Assembly: GCA_029817715.1 (NCBI GenBank) | Contig: JARUPY010000465.1 | Coordinates: 1,302,001 to 1,366,000 of the forward strand | DNA length: 64,000 bases | Source of the DNA: Melastoma dodecandrum | Taxonomy: Eukaryota; Streptophyta; Magnoliopsida; Myrtales; Melastomataceae | Direction: 5' to 3' | Shown: positions 11,362 through 21,898 of the stretch, in pieces | Numbering within the stretch: the first letter of the stretch is position 1 | How the letters are laid out: every line of letters begins with the position of its first letter | The notes under the pieces: generated by a model | The model's database searches: none | What the model was told of the DNA's origin: nothing | What the model saw: the letters and a program-made list of their open reading frames with translations, nothing else | Translations under genes and position numbers: made by a program

Positions 11362-14300
11362 ATGGAAAATGTGGTGGAAACCCCTAATGGTTTACATTCT
11401 ACTGCAAAATTTAATGGTGAGAATGGCCCTTCAGAGGAAAGCTCTGATGGGGTTGGTATAACATCCACTGAATCCCAAACGAGTGAAGGGGAGGATATTT
11501 TTGAGGAGGTGTTGGAGAGCCAAGATCATATTCCCGAAGAATATTTGAAATTGGATACCAAAGTAAGTATCATTTCCGGACCTGATGGGAATGTTGCTGA
11601 AGCCATTGCTAATTCAGGACCAATAATGTCGACTGAAGATTTCTGTGTTGGCAAGGAAGCTGTTGGCATACCAGGTGAAGTTTGGAAAAAGGAGGAGATA
11701 GCCCAGGAGGTGTATTTGGGTGAGAATATTGAAGGTTCAGCAGGTGGCGAAAGAACTGGTGTTGATAGGGTAATAGGGGGCATAGACGATGAAGGGACTC
11801 AGGAAGAATTACCTTTAGAAGCTGAAAATTTCCAGGAAGCTGTCGGAATCCTTGGCAAAGTTGGGAAAAATGTGGAGATAGCCCGGGAGATGGATTTGGA
11901 TGAGATGGCTGAAGGTTCAGCCGGTGGCAAAAGCGTTGACGGTGATGAGGGAGGTGGTGGCATTAACAAAGAAGTGACTTGGGAGGAGATATCTGGGGAT
12001 AGTGTTGGTAGATCACCGGATGTCTTCGAGGATGCCGTGAAGGAACTTGAGACACAGGTTGAAGTGGAGGAAGCGATAAAGTCCAATGATGTGGATATTA
12101 GCACGGAAGTAGACTTAAATGTGGAAAATCATTGCTTGGGGACTGAATCCGAAGTTGAAGCTGGGGCTGAAGTGGAAGTTATTGAGAATAAGGAGGCGAT
12201 CACAGACGATGATTCTGTGGATACATCTGGCGAGAATATCAACTTGGAGATGGAAAATGCAATTTCTTGTGTAGATGGGGATGACATTTTAGCCACTGTT
12301 GACGATCGGGTGGTGAAATGTGAGGAAAGTACAATATTACCGTCTCACGTAGAAGTAAAACATCCGAGTGACATCCCTGTGGAGGCTAAAGATGATTTAA
12401 TAAGGTCGGTTTTGAATGCCGGAACCTCATCTGAGCGGAAAAGTGCTAACGGAACCTTTGCTGCTGTTCTGAAGAGAGCGATATCTCTTGCAAATGATAG
12501 TGTGGTCACACCCGACGAGCCTAACACTCAGACTGATGAAAAGGTCTTACCTCTGTCCCAAAATCTGGTGGATACTGAATCCTCTCAAAACAATGGCAAG
12601 AATCACATTTTAGATTACAATGGCGAGAGAAAAGACTCTGAGAAACCCATGGACTCCAACGAAGTTAGTAAGGAAACTGGTGCACAGGCTGCCAAAAAAG
12701 AACCCGCTTCATTGTCAGCAAAACCAGAGAGTAATGATAATCCTCCAGGCCGTCCAGCTGGGCTAGGTCGTGCTGCTCCCTTGCTGGAACCGGCACCTCG
12801 CGCTGCTCAGCCTCCTCGAGTCAACGGTGCTGCATCTCATTTACCAGCACAACAAGTTGATGACTCTAACGGTGAAACAGATGAGCATGACGAGACACGG
12901 GAAAAGCTACAGATGATACGTGTGAAGTTTCTGCGCCTTGCACGTCGCCTTGGTCAGACTCCTCATAATGTGGTGGTAGCCCAGGTTTTGTACAGACTGG
13001 GATTAGCAGAGCAGCTCCGCGGAAGATATGGTGGACGTGTTGGTGCTTTTAGTTTTGACCGTGCTAGTGCCTTAGCAGAGCAGTTGGAGGCATCAGGACT
13101 CGAACCCCTTGAATTTTCTTGCACTATTATGGTTCTCGGAAAGACGGGTGTCGGAAAAAGTGCCACAATAAATTCAATATTTGATGAAGTGATGTTTAGC
13201 ACTGATGCTTTTGATTCCGGAACCAAGAAGGTTCAGGATGTGGTGGGAACAGTTGAGGGTATCAGAGTACGTGTTATTGACACGCCTGGACTTTTACCTT
13301 CATTAACAGATCTGCGCCACAATGAGATGATTCTACATTCCATCAAACGGTTTATCAAGAAAAATCCACCAGATATTGTCCTCTACCTCGATCGCTTGGA
13401 CATGCAAAGCAGGGATTTAAGTGATATGCCGCTTCTCCGTACTATTACCAATGTGTTTGGGCCTTCCATATGGTTTAATGCGATTGTGGTGCTGACCCAT
13501 GCCGCATCAGCTCCACCGGATGGACCCAATGGCACCGCATCAAGTTATGATATGTTTGTGACTCAGCGCTCGCATGTTGTTCAGCAGGCTATACGCCAGG
13601 CAGCTGGGGATATGCGGCTAATGAATCCAGTGTCATTGGTGGAGAATCACTTTGCTTGTCGTACAAATAGACGTGGACAGAGAGTTTTACCGAACGGCCA
13701 GATCTGGAAACCTCATCTCCTGCTGCTTTCATTTGCTTCAAAGATTTTGGCCGAAGCCAATGCACTTCTGAAGCTTCAAGATAGCCCTCCTGGGAAGCCC
13801 TTTACTACTCAGGCACGGTCTCCTCCGTTACCTTTCCTTCTTTCGACCCTGTTACAGCCACGGCAGCAGGTGAAATTACCAGAGGAGCAGTTTGATGATG
13901 AGGATGGTCTTGAGGACTTGGATGAGGAGTATGAGTCTGAGGATGAATCTGAATACGATGAGTTACCACCTTTCAAACGGCTGACAAAAGCACAACTATC
14001 TAAACTCACTAGAGCTCAGAAGAAAGCGTATTTCGATGAGCTTGAATACCGTGAGAAGCTGTTCATGAAGAAACAGTTGAAGGAGGAGAGAAGGCGGCGG
14101 AGAGTGATGAAGAAGGTGGCTGCTGAAGCAAAGGATCAACCAATCGAGTTTACTGCTGAAAATGGCGAGGAGGAAAATGGTGGTGCGGCATCAGTGCCGG
14201 TTCCCATGCCGGACCTGGCATTGCCTGCATCATTTGATTCAGATAATCCTACTCACCGCTACCGTTGTCTTGATAACTCAAATCAGTGGCTGATACGGCC

Positions 14301-15015
14301 GGTTCTGGATACTCATGGTTGGGATCACGATGTTGGCTATGAGGGCGTCAACCTCGAGAGACTGTTTGTCGTCAAAGAAAAGATACCAATTTCTTTTTCT
14401 GGCCAGGTCACAAAGGACAAGAAAGACGCCAACGTCCAGATGGAGGTGGCAGGCTCAGTGAAACATGGCACGGGAAAATCCACTTCCCTGGGTTTTGATA
14501 TGCAGACTGTTGGGAAGGACCTGGCCTACACTATTCGAAGTGAAACAAAGTTCTCCAACTTTAAGAAGAACAAGATGACCGCCGGACTATCTGCTACCTT
14601 CCTGAATGACACTGTGTCTGCTGGATTCAAGTTCGAGGACAAATTAATGTTAAGTAAATGGCTGAAACTAGTCACGACGGGATGCGCAACGACTGCTCGC
14701 GGTGACGTTGCATACGGGGTCAACCTAGATGCCACCTTGAGAGATGGTGACTATCCTCTGGGGCGTTCCCTCTTTACTCTCGGCCTCTCAGTTATGGACT
14801 TGCAGGGCGGTCTCGCCATCGGTGGTAATGCCCAGTGCCAGTTACCTATGGGACGGTCTACAAACCTCATAACTCGTGCAAATCTGAATAATAGAGGATC
14901 AGGGCAGGTTAGCATCCGTGTGAGCAGCTCGGAACAGATCCAGATCGCCCTCCTCGGGCTCATTCCTCTGATCAGGAGATTGCTGGAGTACCCGCAGCTG
15001 CAGTTGGGACAATGA
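11362..15015 (+). CDS. TOC132: Translocase of chloroplast, Toc120/Toc132-type GTPase receptor
   Basis: This is an outer-envelope receptor of the TOC complex that recognises precursor transit peptides; the Toc120/132 class is linked to housekeeping preproteins. One 1217-residue frame has three domains. The acidic A domain (about 1-500) is rich in Glu, Asp and Val and contains a tandem duplication of about 53 residues (from about 99 and again from about 159). The G domain (about 560-850) has the P-loop GKTGVGKS at 593-600, DTPG at 640-643 and the VVLTHAASAPPDGPNG region. The C-terminal membrane (M) domain is about 870-1217, preceded by an acidic stretch (EDLDEEYESEDESEYDE) and a basic helical segment. 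The A domain is shorter and less repetitive than in Toc159, which favours Toc120/132; I cannot separate those two. The ATG at 11362 is the first in frame, in good context (CCATGG). Confidence 0.96.
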   Translation: MENVVETPNGLHSTAKFNGENGPSEESSDGVGITSTESQTSEGEDIFEEVLESQDHIPEEYLKLDTKVSIISGPDGNVAEAIANSGPIMSTEDFCVGKEAVGIPGEVWKKEEIAQEVYLGENIEGSAGGERTGVDRVIGGIDDEGTQEELPLEAENFQEAVGILGKVGKNVEIAREMDLDEMAEGSAGGKSVDGDEGGGGINKEVTWEEISGDSVGRSPDVFEDAVKELETQVEVEEAIKSNDVDISTEVDLNVENHCLGTESEVEAGAEVEVIENKEAITDDDSVDTSGENINLEMENAISCVDGDDILATVDDRVVKCEESTILPSHVEVKHPSDIPVEAKDDLIRSVLNAGTSSERKSANGTFAAVLKRAISLANDSVVTPDEPNTQTDEKVLPLSQNLVDTESSQNNGKNHILDYNGERKDSEKPMDSNEVSKETGAQAAKKEPASLSAKPESNDNPPGRPAGLGRAAPLLEPAPRAAQPPRVNGAASHLPAQQVDDSNGETDEHDETREKLQMIRVKFLRLARRLGQTPHNVVVAQVLYRLGLAEQLRGRYGGRVGAFSFDRASALAEQLEASGLEPLEFSCTIMVLGKTGVGKSATINSIFDEVMFSTDAFDSGTKKVQDVVGTVEGIRVRVIDTPGLLPSLTDLRHNEMILHSIKRFIKKNPPDIVLYLDRLDMQSRDLSDMPLLRTITNVFGPSIWFNAIVVLTHAASAPPDGPNGTASSYDMFVTQRSHVVQQAIRQAAGDMRLMNPVSLVENHFACRTNRRGQRVLPNGQIWKPHLLLLSFASKILAEANALLKLQDSPPGKPFTTQARSPPLPFLLSTLLQPRQQVKLPEEQFDDEDGLEDLDEEYESEDESEYDELPPFKRLTKAQLSKLTRAQKKAYFDELEYREKLFMKKQLKEERRRRRVMKKVAAEAKDQPIEFTAENGEEENGGAASVPVPMPDLALPASFDSDNPTHRYRCLDNSNQWLIRPVLDTHGWDHDVGYEGVNLERLFVVKEKIPISFSGQVTKDKKDANVQMEVAGSVKHGTGKSTSLGFDMQTVGKDLAYTIRSETKFSNFKKNKMTAGLSATFLNDTVSAGFKFEDKLMLSKWLKLVTTGCATTARGDVAYGVNLDATLRDGDYPLGRSLFTLGLSVMDLQGGLAIGGNAQCQLPMGRSTNLITRANLNNRGSGQVSIRVSSSEQIQIALLGLIPLIRRLLEYPQLQLGQ

Positions 15016-16077
15016 TGGGAAAACTAGTCTTACCCAGTGACAGTAATTTTCAGAACGGATGACTCCAGATTAGTAATCCTCAGATAAGCAAAAACCCTTT
15101 TCCCCTTCTTTCCTTATATTGAGAATAACATCTAGGAGGAGCTTATATTGAGGCATTGTTTTGTTCCTAGCAGATGTGCTCATTATATAGCATTACCTTT
15201 TTGTGTAATGTCCTTGATCTCGATGATGATGTGGACTGATTCTTGTTCTAATCGATGATCTCAACCCCTAGATCTAGTCTTGACAACGACGGATTCTATT
15301 GCGTTACATTGTTCTTTGGCTTTGCTCCATCTGGGTTGTCTGATATGAACAACTGGGAAATCTGTGTCCTGTGATGCATCGACTATCATCCAGTGGAGGT
15401 GTGTTCAATCAAGAAGGACCCGCTTATAAGTCAAAAGTGTCGAAAGATTTAAAATGCCATGACATTAATACCACCGAGCGCATCCGAGTTAGAATCATTA
15501 TTGTGTTTATCCATTAAATACGATAATATTAACACGTCAAATACGAGTTTGTCATCGCGTTATTCATTGGGACACATTAGACCCGCTTTATATTATAAAA
15601 AAAATAACTTAACTTTTTAGGAGTTCATTTTTTTTTAAACTTTATAGTGTTAATACGATATAATATATTTCCATGACTTATTTTATTACGAAATTGTGAT
15701 TATTTGACTTATGTCATCAATATATGAATTAAAATTGTTTTCCTACTAGTCTATTTAAGGTTGTTTTTTATATTTTAATTATTTTTTTTTTTATGTTGAA
15801 CATAATGTTTTAAATTATCGTACTACTACTGTATTTTTTATACTAAAACATTATTGTTGCTAACTTTCCGTATCGTGTCTACAATGAGTCGGATTGAGTG
15901 TAGTTTAACTCTTACTGTATCATGGGGGGGAGGAGTCCTATTAGCGAAATCCATTAAAGGGCACAGTTATTACCACGTAATTGAAAACTCTAGCACGATG
16001 ACAAGAAACACACTTACACTTTTAACACGACCTTATTACCCTTTTAAGGATATCCCTCCATTGGTTCTTGGTTGGAT
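15016..16077. other. TOC 3' UTR and AT-rich spacer
   Basis: The first 250 bases or so are the likely 3' UTR of the Toc receptor. From about 15.55 to 15.86 kb the sequence is very AT-rich with poly-T runs. No gene is seen. The end of the spacer abuts the stop codon of the first dirigent gene on the other strand. Confidence 0.55.
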
Positions 16078-16665
16078 TCATAGGAGGACTGTTGTCGGGT
16101 GGATAACTGTGACGTTGAACTCGATCACCCCATCCATCGTCGCATTATCCACCGAGAGGTCCCTCAGGGTGACGATCCCGGTAGCCATTCGGAAGCTTTT
16201 TGTCCCTCCTACGACCGACAATTCTCTGTAGGCCGAAAAGACCGGATCCCGGCCTACGATATTCAGAGTGCTGCCATTGTATTCTCCCGAGGTGAAGTAG
16301 ACGTTGAAGTTGTTGTAGACTCCGATCATGTTCAAATCCGCCGACCCAATTATCCCCTGGGCACGGCCGATGAGGTTGGAATTAGGGTCTGGACTTTCCG
16401 TCAGCAGGTTGTCCATCATGTTGAGGAAGCCGAACCTGGTCGGCGATTGGTTGGTGATCGAGGCGTTGGCTATCCGGTACGAGGTTTCTTTGTTTCCCTC
16501 GTCGACCACCTGCATGTAGAATCGCAGTGGGGTTACTTTGGGAGTAGGGTTAGGAATGGCGAGTTTGTCGACACTAATAGCACCATGGGTGAGGGCTTGA
16601 GCTATTGGATGGGAAATCGAAGAAATGGTAAGAAGAAAAACTAGGGCAAATGTATGCTTAGACAT
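16078..16665 (-). CDS. Dirigent protein, array copy 1
   Basis: This is an intronless 195-residue secreted dirigent-domain protein. Dirigent proteins are apoplastic eight-stranded barrels that impose stereochemistry on phenoxy-radical coupling (lignans, lignin) or related reactions. The N-terminus is a signal peptide (MSKHTFALVFLLTISSISHP, cut probably near IAQA). The mature part shows the usual order: FYMQVVD, a Thr/Asn-rich stretch, FGFLNMMDNLLTESPDPNS, IGRAQGIIGSADL, FNVYFTSGEYNGSTLNIVGRD, REL.VVGGT, FRMATGIVTLR and VIEFNVTVIHP. Several N-glycosylation sequons (NAS, NGS, NAT, NVT) are present. It is the leftmost of four like-oriented copies. A TATA-like element sits about 70 bases upstream of the ATG. 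The product it directs cannot be told from sequence. Confidence 0.95.
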   Translation of the reverse strand: MSKHTFALVFLLTISSISHPIAQALTHGAISVDKLAIPNPTPKVTPLRFYMQVVDEGNKETSYRIANASITNQSPTRFGFLNMMDNLLTESPDPNSNLIGRAQGIIGSADLNMIGVYNNFNVYFTSGEYNGSTLNIVGRDPVFSAYRELSVVGGTKSFRMATGIVTLRDLSVDNATMDGVIEFNVTVIHPTTVLL

Positions 16666-16735
16666 TTATCACTGATCCCCTTCCCTTTGTGTTGCTTGTA
16701 GGATGATAACTTGAAGTCGCATGCAAGTTGTCTGT

Positions 16736-16743
16736 CTTTATAG
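16736..16743 (-). promoter_or_regulatory. TATA box of dirigent copy 1
   Basis: The minus strand reads CTATAAAG about 70 bases before the start codon at 16665, a normal distance for a plant gene with a short leader. Confidence 0.6.
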
Positions 16744-18941
16744 ATGAACAAACAGCGAGCAATTAATGTTTGAGTTAGGCAGAAATTTAAATGCATCCAT
16801 GCTTCTATATGCTAAATACATAATCGATTCCTATTGCTAACACACAATCCTATCTAAGTTTTTGATGATGCGAATTTGTTTTAAGTAAACAAAATCGAGG
16901 TGGGTTTTATCTCTAGAAAGTAAACGCCGAATTTAACTGTGAAATTAGTACTACAATATTTAATATTTGTACTTTTGGAAGTTCCGTGGGGACTAATCTA
17001 ACTTTTTCGTGCTAAGTATTATAAATTTTGTGAACGAACTTTTCATTTCAATTTAAGTGTTCGTAGAAATTTTGTATCCACTTTGATTTTTCGCGTTCTT
17101 AAAACATGACGTCGACTTAATTACAGGAAACTAACTGAGGGGTTTCGAGATTTTTGTGTTTGGGATGTAAACCATTGTTAGGGGGGGATTATTCTTATTT
17201 TTCTCTAGGTATTTAATTAAGTATGGATTCAGCCGGAGAAATTAAGAATCGAGATTCATGAACAAAGCCCCCCTGGGCCTATACAGTTGGGCTTCTCGGG
17301 CCCAGTTTGTGATCCCGTAGAGGCCAGAGAGGTCCCGAGGAGTTCGCGATCCCGCACTTGGTCTTTGGTTCACGATCGGAGGGGGGGGGGGGCGGGGGGC
17401 GCCATTGGGTGAGACTTTGAGCAATTGTATCGCGACAAGCATTGTTTTAGTCTAATCCTTGGTTAAGGTTACGCGAACATTTTGGTTTATTTTGTACTTT
17501 TGCGTGTACGGGCTAAGACCGCTCCGTTACACATCTTACTGATAACTCTATGAAAGTAGAGTTATTTAGGGCAATTTCATACTTAGATTTTGTTAGATTT
17601 GTGAAATATTGCGTTCATTACCTAATATTCCTGGTTATTTCATATTATTCCCGAGAAACGGATTACTGCCGAGTTTTCTGGTTTATTTCAGGATAAATAT
17701 GAAGAAAAGAGGATCCCGGCGTAATTATGAAGACTTTGTACAGATGGAAGATATTTGAATGCTCTTGCAAGACCTAAAGCTACGATAGGGAGAAAAGAAA
17801 AGATTTTCTTTTTTTATTTTCAGAGAATCTCTAGGTTTAGGGGATTATAAAAACATTTTATTTTACCTTTAGAGAGGAAACGGAGGGGGGGCGACTGGTA
17901 AAGGGAGCCGTTGACAAAGACTTCACTAGTTTTTTCTTAGTTTTCTTTATGTCGTTTTCATTGTTTAAATGGATTTGATGTTTTTGTTTACTTCGGTTAT
18001 GAACTAATTTTCTTTGCCTAGGGTTAAGATGGATCTTGACGATTAGTCAAGAGTCTATCTCTTTTGACACACTTGAATGATTTTGGTTTGATTATTCCCG
18101 TCCGTTCTTAATGTTTTCTTATTGCCTGATCACCAATAGGATTGAATAGTGAATTTAGGTGAACTCGGAAGGGGAATCCTATATTAAGTACGGGGTGAGG
18201 AATAACTTAGAGTAAACTTAGTCGGAAGACGGGATTATTAACGAACGGGATAGGAATATACCCAATAGTCCTAGGTAATCGAATTGGAATTGATTCTTAA
18301 GGGGCACTCGATAGTTAATCTACCTAGGAATAGAGTGATTACTATTTACAGAGATGTACGTTCTTATGATCTCGGGAGGGGCGTAGGAAGACAACTGAAT
18401 TCCAGATTATCAACTAGATTATCTTAAGCGTGTTGATTGAGATATGACTTGCGATTAATTGCCGGTGAAATCGTCGCCCTAGGTGCTTTTCTCATCTGAA
18501 TCTTAATTCAATTTACTTACTCGTTTTCTTTAGTTTTATACTTAGTTTGATTAACTCTCAACTCACTTAGTTGGATAATAGAGATTGACGGTATTTTAAT
18601 AATTTGGAGAAGTTTAGATCAGTTCTCGTGGGAACGATATCTTACTTACACTTTATTACTTGTACGATCGCGTGCACTTGCGTGGTGAATACGTTTTCGA
18701 CGTGACACTTATCATTTGACATAAAAATTTAAGTTATTAGCCGACATTTGATTTATATTATATGGTTTAACACTTGTGAGCTTCTGTCAAATTAACCGAT
18801 GGCACTCAATTGAAGTTTCGGCTGCGCAAAAAGGATACTATGTGATCATGGATGGGAAACATGGTATTATTTTTCGGTTGTTTGTTTGAAAACATCTAGG
18901 ACTGGAAAAACTCACAAGCATCGTCGTTAGGAGATGGTCTT
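16744..18941. other. Spacer with probable degenerate retroelement remnant
   Basis: This is the gap between dirigent copies 1 and 2, with no intact gene. The middle (about 17130-18720) differs in texture from its surroundings: GC-rich patches, a G run at about 17382-17399, and a right end reading TCGTGGGAACGATATCTTAC then CGATCGCGTGCACTTGCG. That resembles the leader next to the 5' LTR of plant Ty3-gypsy elements. A 66-codon frame at 17242-17442 has no recognisable domain. I did not find matching long terminal repeats or a target-site duplication, so the retroelement reading is weak. Confidence 0.35.
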
Positions 18942-19520
18942 TCATGCTATTATGGGATGGACAACTGTGACGTTAAACTCGACGACTGCGCTCATCGTCA
19001 TGCTATCCACAGCGATTTCCCTCAAGGTGACGATACCAGTCGCCAGTCGGAAATACCCCGTTCCCCCGGCGACAAACAATTCCCGGTAACCAGTGAAGAC
19101 CGGAAACCTTCCCGCGATGTGTAATGTGCTGCCGTTGTAAATCCCCGAGGTGAAGTAGACGTTCAAGTCGTTGTAGACCGCGACCTCGCTCAAATCGGAC
19201 GTCCCGAATATCCCCTGGGACCGACCGACGACGTTAGAGCTCAGGTCGGGGTTCTCGGTCAGCAGGTTATCGAAAATGTCGACGAATCCGAACTTAGTAG
19301 GGGAACTGTCGGTGATCGAGGAGTTTGCGACACGGTAAGTGGTTTCATTTCCGCCCGTGTCGACTGCCTGCATGTAGAACTGGAGTTGGGTGACCGTGGG
19401 AATGGGATTGATCAGGAGCTTTTCAACAGGGAATGCGCCATGGGTGAGGCTTTGAGCAACGGAGTGGGAAACCGAGGCGATCGCAATAAGAGAAACTAGG
19501 ACAAAGGCATGACTCTCCAT
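18942..19520 (-). CDS. Dirigent protein, array copy 2
   Basis: This is an intronless 192-residue dirigent-domain protein with a signal peptide (MESHAFVLVSLIAIASVSHS, then VAQS). It shares the whole motif order of copy 1: QFYMQAVDTGGNETTYRVAN, FGFVDIFDNLLTENPDLSS, VGRSQGIFGTSDLSE, LNVYFTSGIYNGSTLHIAGR, REL.VAGGTGYFRLATGIVTL and VVEFNVTVVHP. It is the closest neighbour of copy 1 in sequence, consistent with tandem duplication. It is predicted to act in the cell wall or apoplast in phenoxy-radical coupling; the substrate is unknown. In the VGRxQG motif the usual Ala is Ser, a mild deviation. Confidence 0.95.
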   Translation of the reverse strand: MESHAFVLVSLIAIASVSHSVAQSLTHGAFPVEKLLINPIPTVTQLQFYMQAVDTGGNETTYRVANSSITDSSPTKFGFVDIFDNLLTENPDLSSNVVGRSQGIFGTSDLSEVAVYNDLNVYFTSGIYNGSTLHIAGRFPVFTGYRELFVAGGTGYFRLATGIVTLREIAVDSMTMSAVVEFNVTVVHPIIA

Positions 19521-19560
19521 TTTTTGAATATTGATCTTTCCCTTCTAGGTTTACTTATCT

Positions 19561-19567
19561 CTTATAG
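19561..19567 (-). promoter_or_regulatory. TATA-like element of dirigent copy 2
   Basis: The minus strand reads CTATAAG 41-47 bases before the start codon at 19520. The spacing implies a very short leader. Confidence 0.45.
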
Positions 19568-20716
19568 ATTAACGAATGAAAAAGCATTAGGACGGTGTTA
19601 AAGTCGTATGTATTTATGTGTTAAGATAAGAACGACAGAGAATTAAAACTCTATGCAATTAATATTACCGAACTTTTCCTCAAACTTTATCCATTTACTT
19701 TTACATGTAAAAGAAAATGTTTTCTTGATTTATTTTTCTTGAATCATTCCGTAAAAAAGACACCTATTTCTTATTGACGAGGAAAAAAATGTTCGTATAA
19801 ACATAATCGACCAAAAGTAAACGCCTAACTTTATACAAATACCGCCTAAAATCAAGATGTCGTTGTAAATGCAAAAAACGATGGAGAAGTGTTGCAGCAT
19901 ATTCTTTCGGATGAGCATTGTATGTTTGTAACGTAAGTTTCTGGACCCTTTTTTAAGACTGGACGGGTTTCTTGGTAAATATATATAGGGTATTTTTCGT
20001 ATTACGTAGGAACATTACCATTATACATAAATGCTTAAACTACTAGGCGACGAATCATTTTCAGGATAAAATATGACCCGGACATTCTTTGCATTTTCTA
20101 GACCAACAACTTGGCATGGAATTAAATTAAACGCTCGGGGCTATTTCTATGAATAGGGTTAGGAACACCGCCGAAAGTTAGTCAACCGAAATGCAACATT
20201 AAGATTTAATGAACAGCCTATCTGAATTCTGAAATGCAATAAAGGAAAATCGATCGAGGATATAAATTAAATATATTCGCCCCGTTTTCGAAAATTCTAA
20301 AATTGTCTCATCTTTTAGCATTCTAATAATCCATTCCCAAAGGGCAACAAAATATGTGCCTAACATACATTAATATTTTGGACTGGTCCCGTAGTTATTG
20401 AGGAAAAGAAACGGGAGGAATATTCTTGAAGCAACTTTATATTGCTAGTGCATTCTATATATACAATACTTATTTTCTGAAGACTGTGATTAGTAATTTC
20501 TTGTGAATAAATAGATCATTAATGATGTGATTAACATTCGCCACTATTTTGTTCCTTTTTTTGTTGCTAGGGTTTTGTATATAGAAAGACTCAAATTAAT
20601 TGGGCTTTAGTAATAGACATTGACGTTAATTGGGATTTTATTAGGCAACAACAATGTTAAGATGTGCTTTAGATTGACATAAGTCAGTCTCTTTAATTAC
20701 ATCCTGGAGTGGTTTC
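19568..20716. other. AT-rich spacer between dirigent copies 2 and 3
   Basis: This region is AT-rich with no coding segment or structured repeat that I can support. It should contain the rest of the copy 2 promoter and the 3' UTR of copy 3. Confidence 0.5.
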
Positions 20717-21292
20717 TTACAACAGTATCGGGCGGAACACGGTGATGTTTAGCTGGATTATTGCATTCATGGTCGAGTTGTTGCCGAAGAATGTGCTCAG
20801 GGTGGCGAACCCTTTCGCCAGCCGGAAGTACTCCGTCCCTCCCGTCACGGAAAGTTCCCGGTGGCTCAGGAAGGGCGAGTCTCTCCCGACGATGTGTATT
20901 GTGCTCCCACTGTAAGGCCCTGAAGGAAAATAGATGTTCAAATCGATGAAGAAGCTGATCGTGTCCAGATCATCCAATCCAAACAAACCCTGGGCCCGAC
21001 CAATGACATCCGATGTAGGGTCGGGGCCCTCGGTCAGGGGAGTGTCGTTCATGTCGAGTGTGCCGAACCGAGTCGCGGAGCTGTTGGTGATGGAGGCTTC
21101 GGCGATCTCGTATGTATCTTCATTCTGGCCGGAAGCGATGTTTTGGATGTAACAGTTGATTTGGGTCACTCCAACTGTATCAGCAAGGAGAGAGTTGACG
21201 GGAATCACGCCAAGGTAGAGGATTTGTGCAGTGGATCGAGAAATCGAAGCGATTGCGAGGAAGGAAACTAATATGAAGGTGAGGTTCTCCAT
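20717..21292 (-). CDS. Dirigent protein, divergent array copy 3
   Basis: This is an intronless dirigent-domain protein of 191 residues from the ATG at 21292. An upstream in-frame GTG at 21304 is not a plausible start. The signal peptide is MENLTFILVSFLAIASISRS. It is the most divergent of the four. It keeps FGTLDMNDTPLTEGPDPTSD, VIGRAQGLFGLDDLD, LNIYFPSGPYSGSTIHIVGRD, RELSVTGGTEYFRLAKGFATL and IIQLNITVFRP. It carries a Cys in the first strand (INCYIQNI), and its C-terminal strands differ from the other copies (LNITVFRP against FNVTVIHP). The frame is intact, so it is probably expressed. Divergence may mean a different coupling specificity, which is speculation. Confidence 0.93.
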   Translation of the reverse strand: MENLTFILVSFLAIASISRSTAQILYLGVIPVNSLLADTVGVTQINCYIQNIASGQNEDTYEIAEASITNSSATRFGTLDMNDTPLTEGPDPTSDVIGRAQGLFGLDDLDTISFFIDLNIYFPSGPYSGSTIHIVGRDSPFLSHRELSVTGGTEYFRLAKGFATLSTFFGNNSTMNAIIQLNITVFRPILL

Positions 21293-21360
21293 CTTTTTGA
21301 GCACTCTGTTTTTTGTTTTTATCTCTCGTCTTTGGGAGTAATAAGTTGGGTTTTAGGGAT

Positions 21361-21366
21361 TTTATA
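21361..21366 (-). promoter_or_regulatory. TATA box of dirigent copy 3
   Basis: The minus strand reads GTATAAAATCC here, about 70 bases before the ATG at 21292, matching the spacing seen for copies 1 and 4. Confidence 0.6.
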
Positions 21367-21898
21367 CAAGATATGATATCATATGAATGATAAAAATTAG
21401 ATAATCGCAATGTGCTTTTGCTGATCAAGTACGTAAAAATGTCTTAGCGCGTGGGGCACGTCTTCGTCTGGTCAAGTATTTGGATTAAGAAAAAAAAAGG
21501 GACATTTAACTTACAATTTGCCGATAAAATCAACGTGGAACATGAAACACTCTGCTTCAACTTGCTAAAAAGCAAAATCCCCTCGCTTCATGTAGTAAAA
21601 AGCGGCGGGCATGTGTTAATTTTTTTAATTACACTATTTAGTTATGTAGACTTGGAATTCTTAAATCTCCGTGGTATGCCATGACTCGTTTTTCACTACT
21701 TAAAATACATTTGCTTACCTCTGAATGTTCGTAGTAAGATTGATGGATGAATGGATGGATGGATACTTTGTTAACGAAGTAGGCAGGTTCATTCCTGGAT
21801 CAATGAATCTGGAGCATTGCATCCTGCTATTGTATAATAAGCCTCAGTGTCGCAGGAATTGTATTTCTTCGATGGAACATGAGATATGGGGGCATCCG
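21367..21898. other. Spacer between dirigent copies 3 and 4
   Basis: It contains a short imperfect GATG/GATGGATG run (about 21740-21760) and the expected 3' UTR of copy 4. No gene is seen. Confidence 0.5.

Noticed and set aside
16099..16644. 181-codon plus-strand open frame
   Set aside because: It is antisense to dirigent copy 1 and encodes no recognisable protein. Similar shadows occur over copies 3 and 4.
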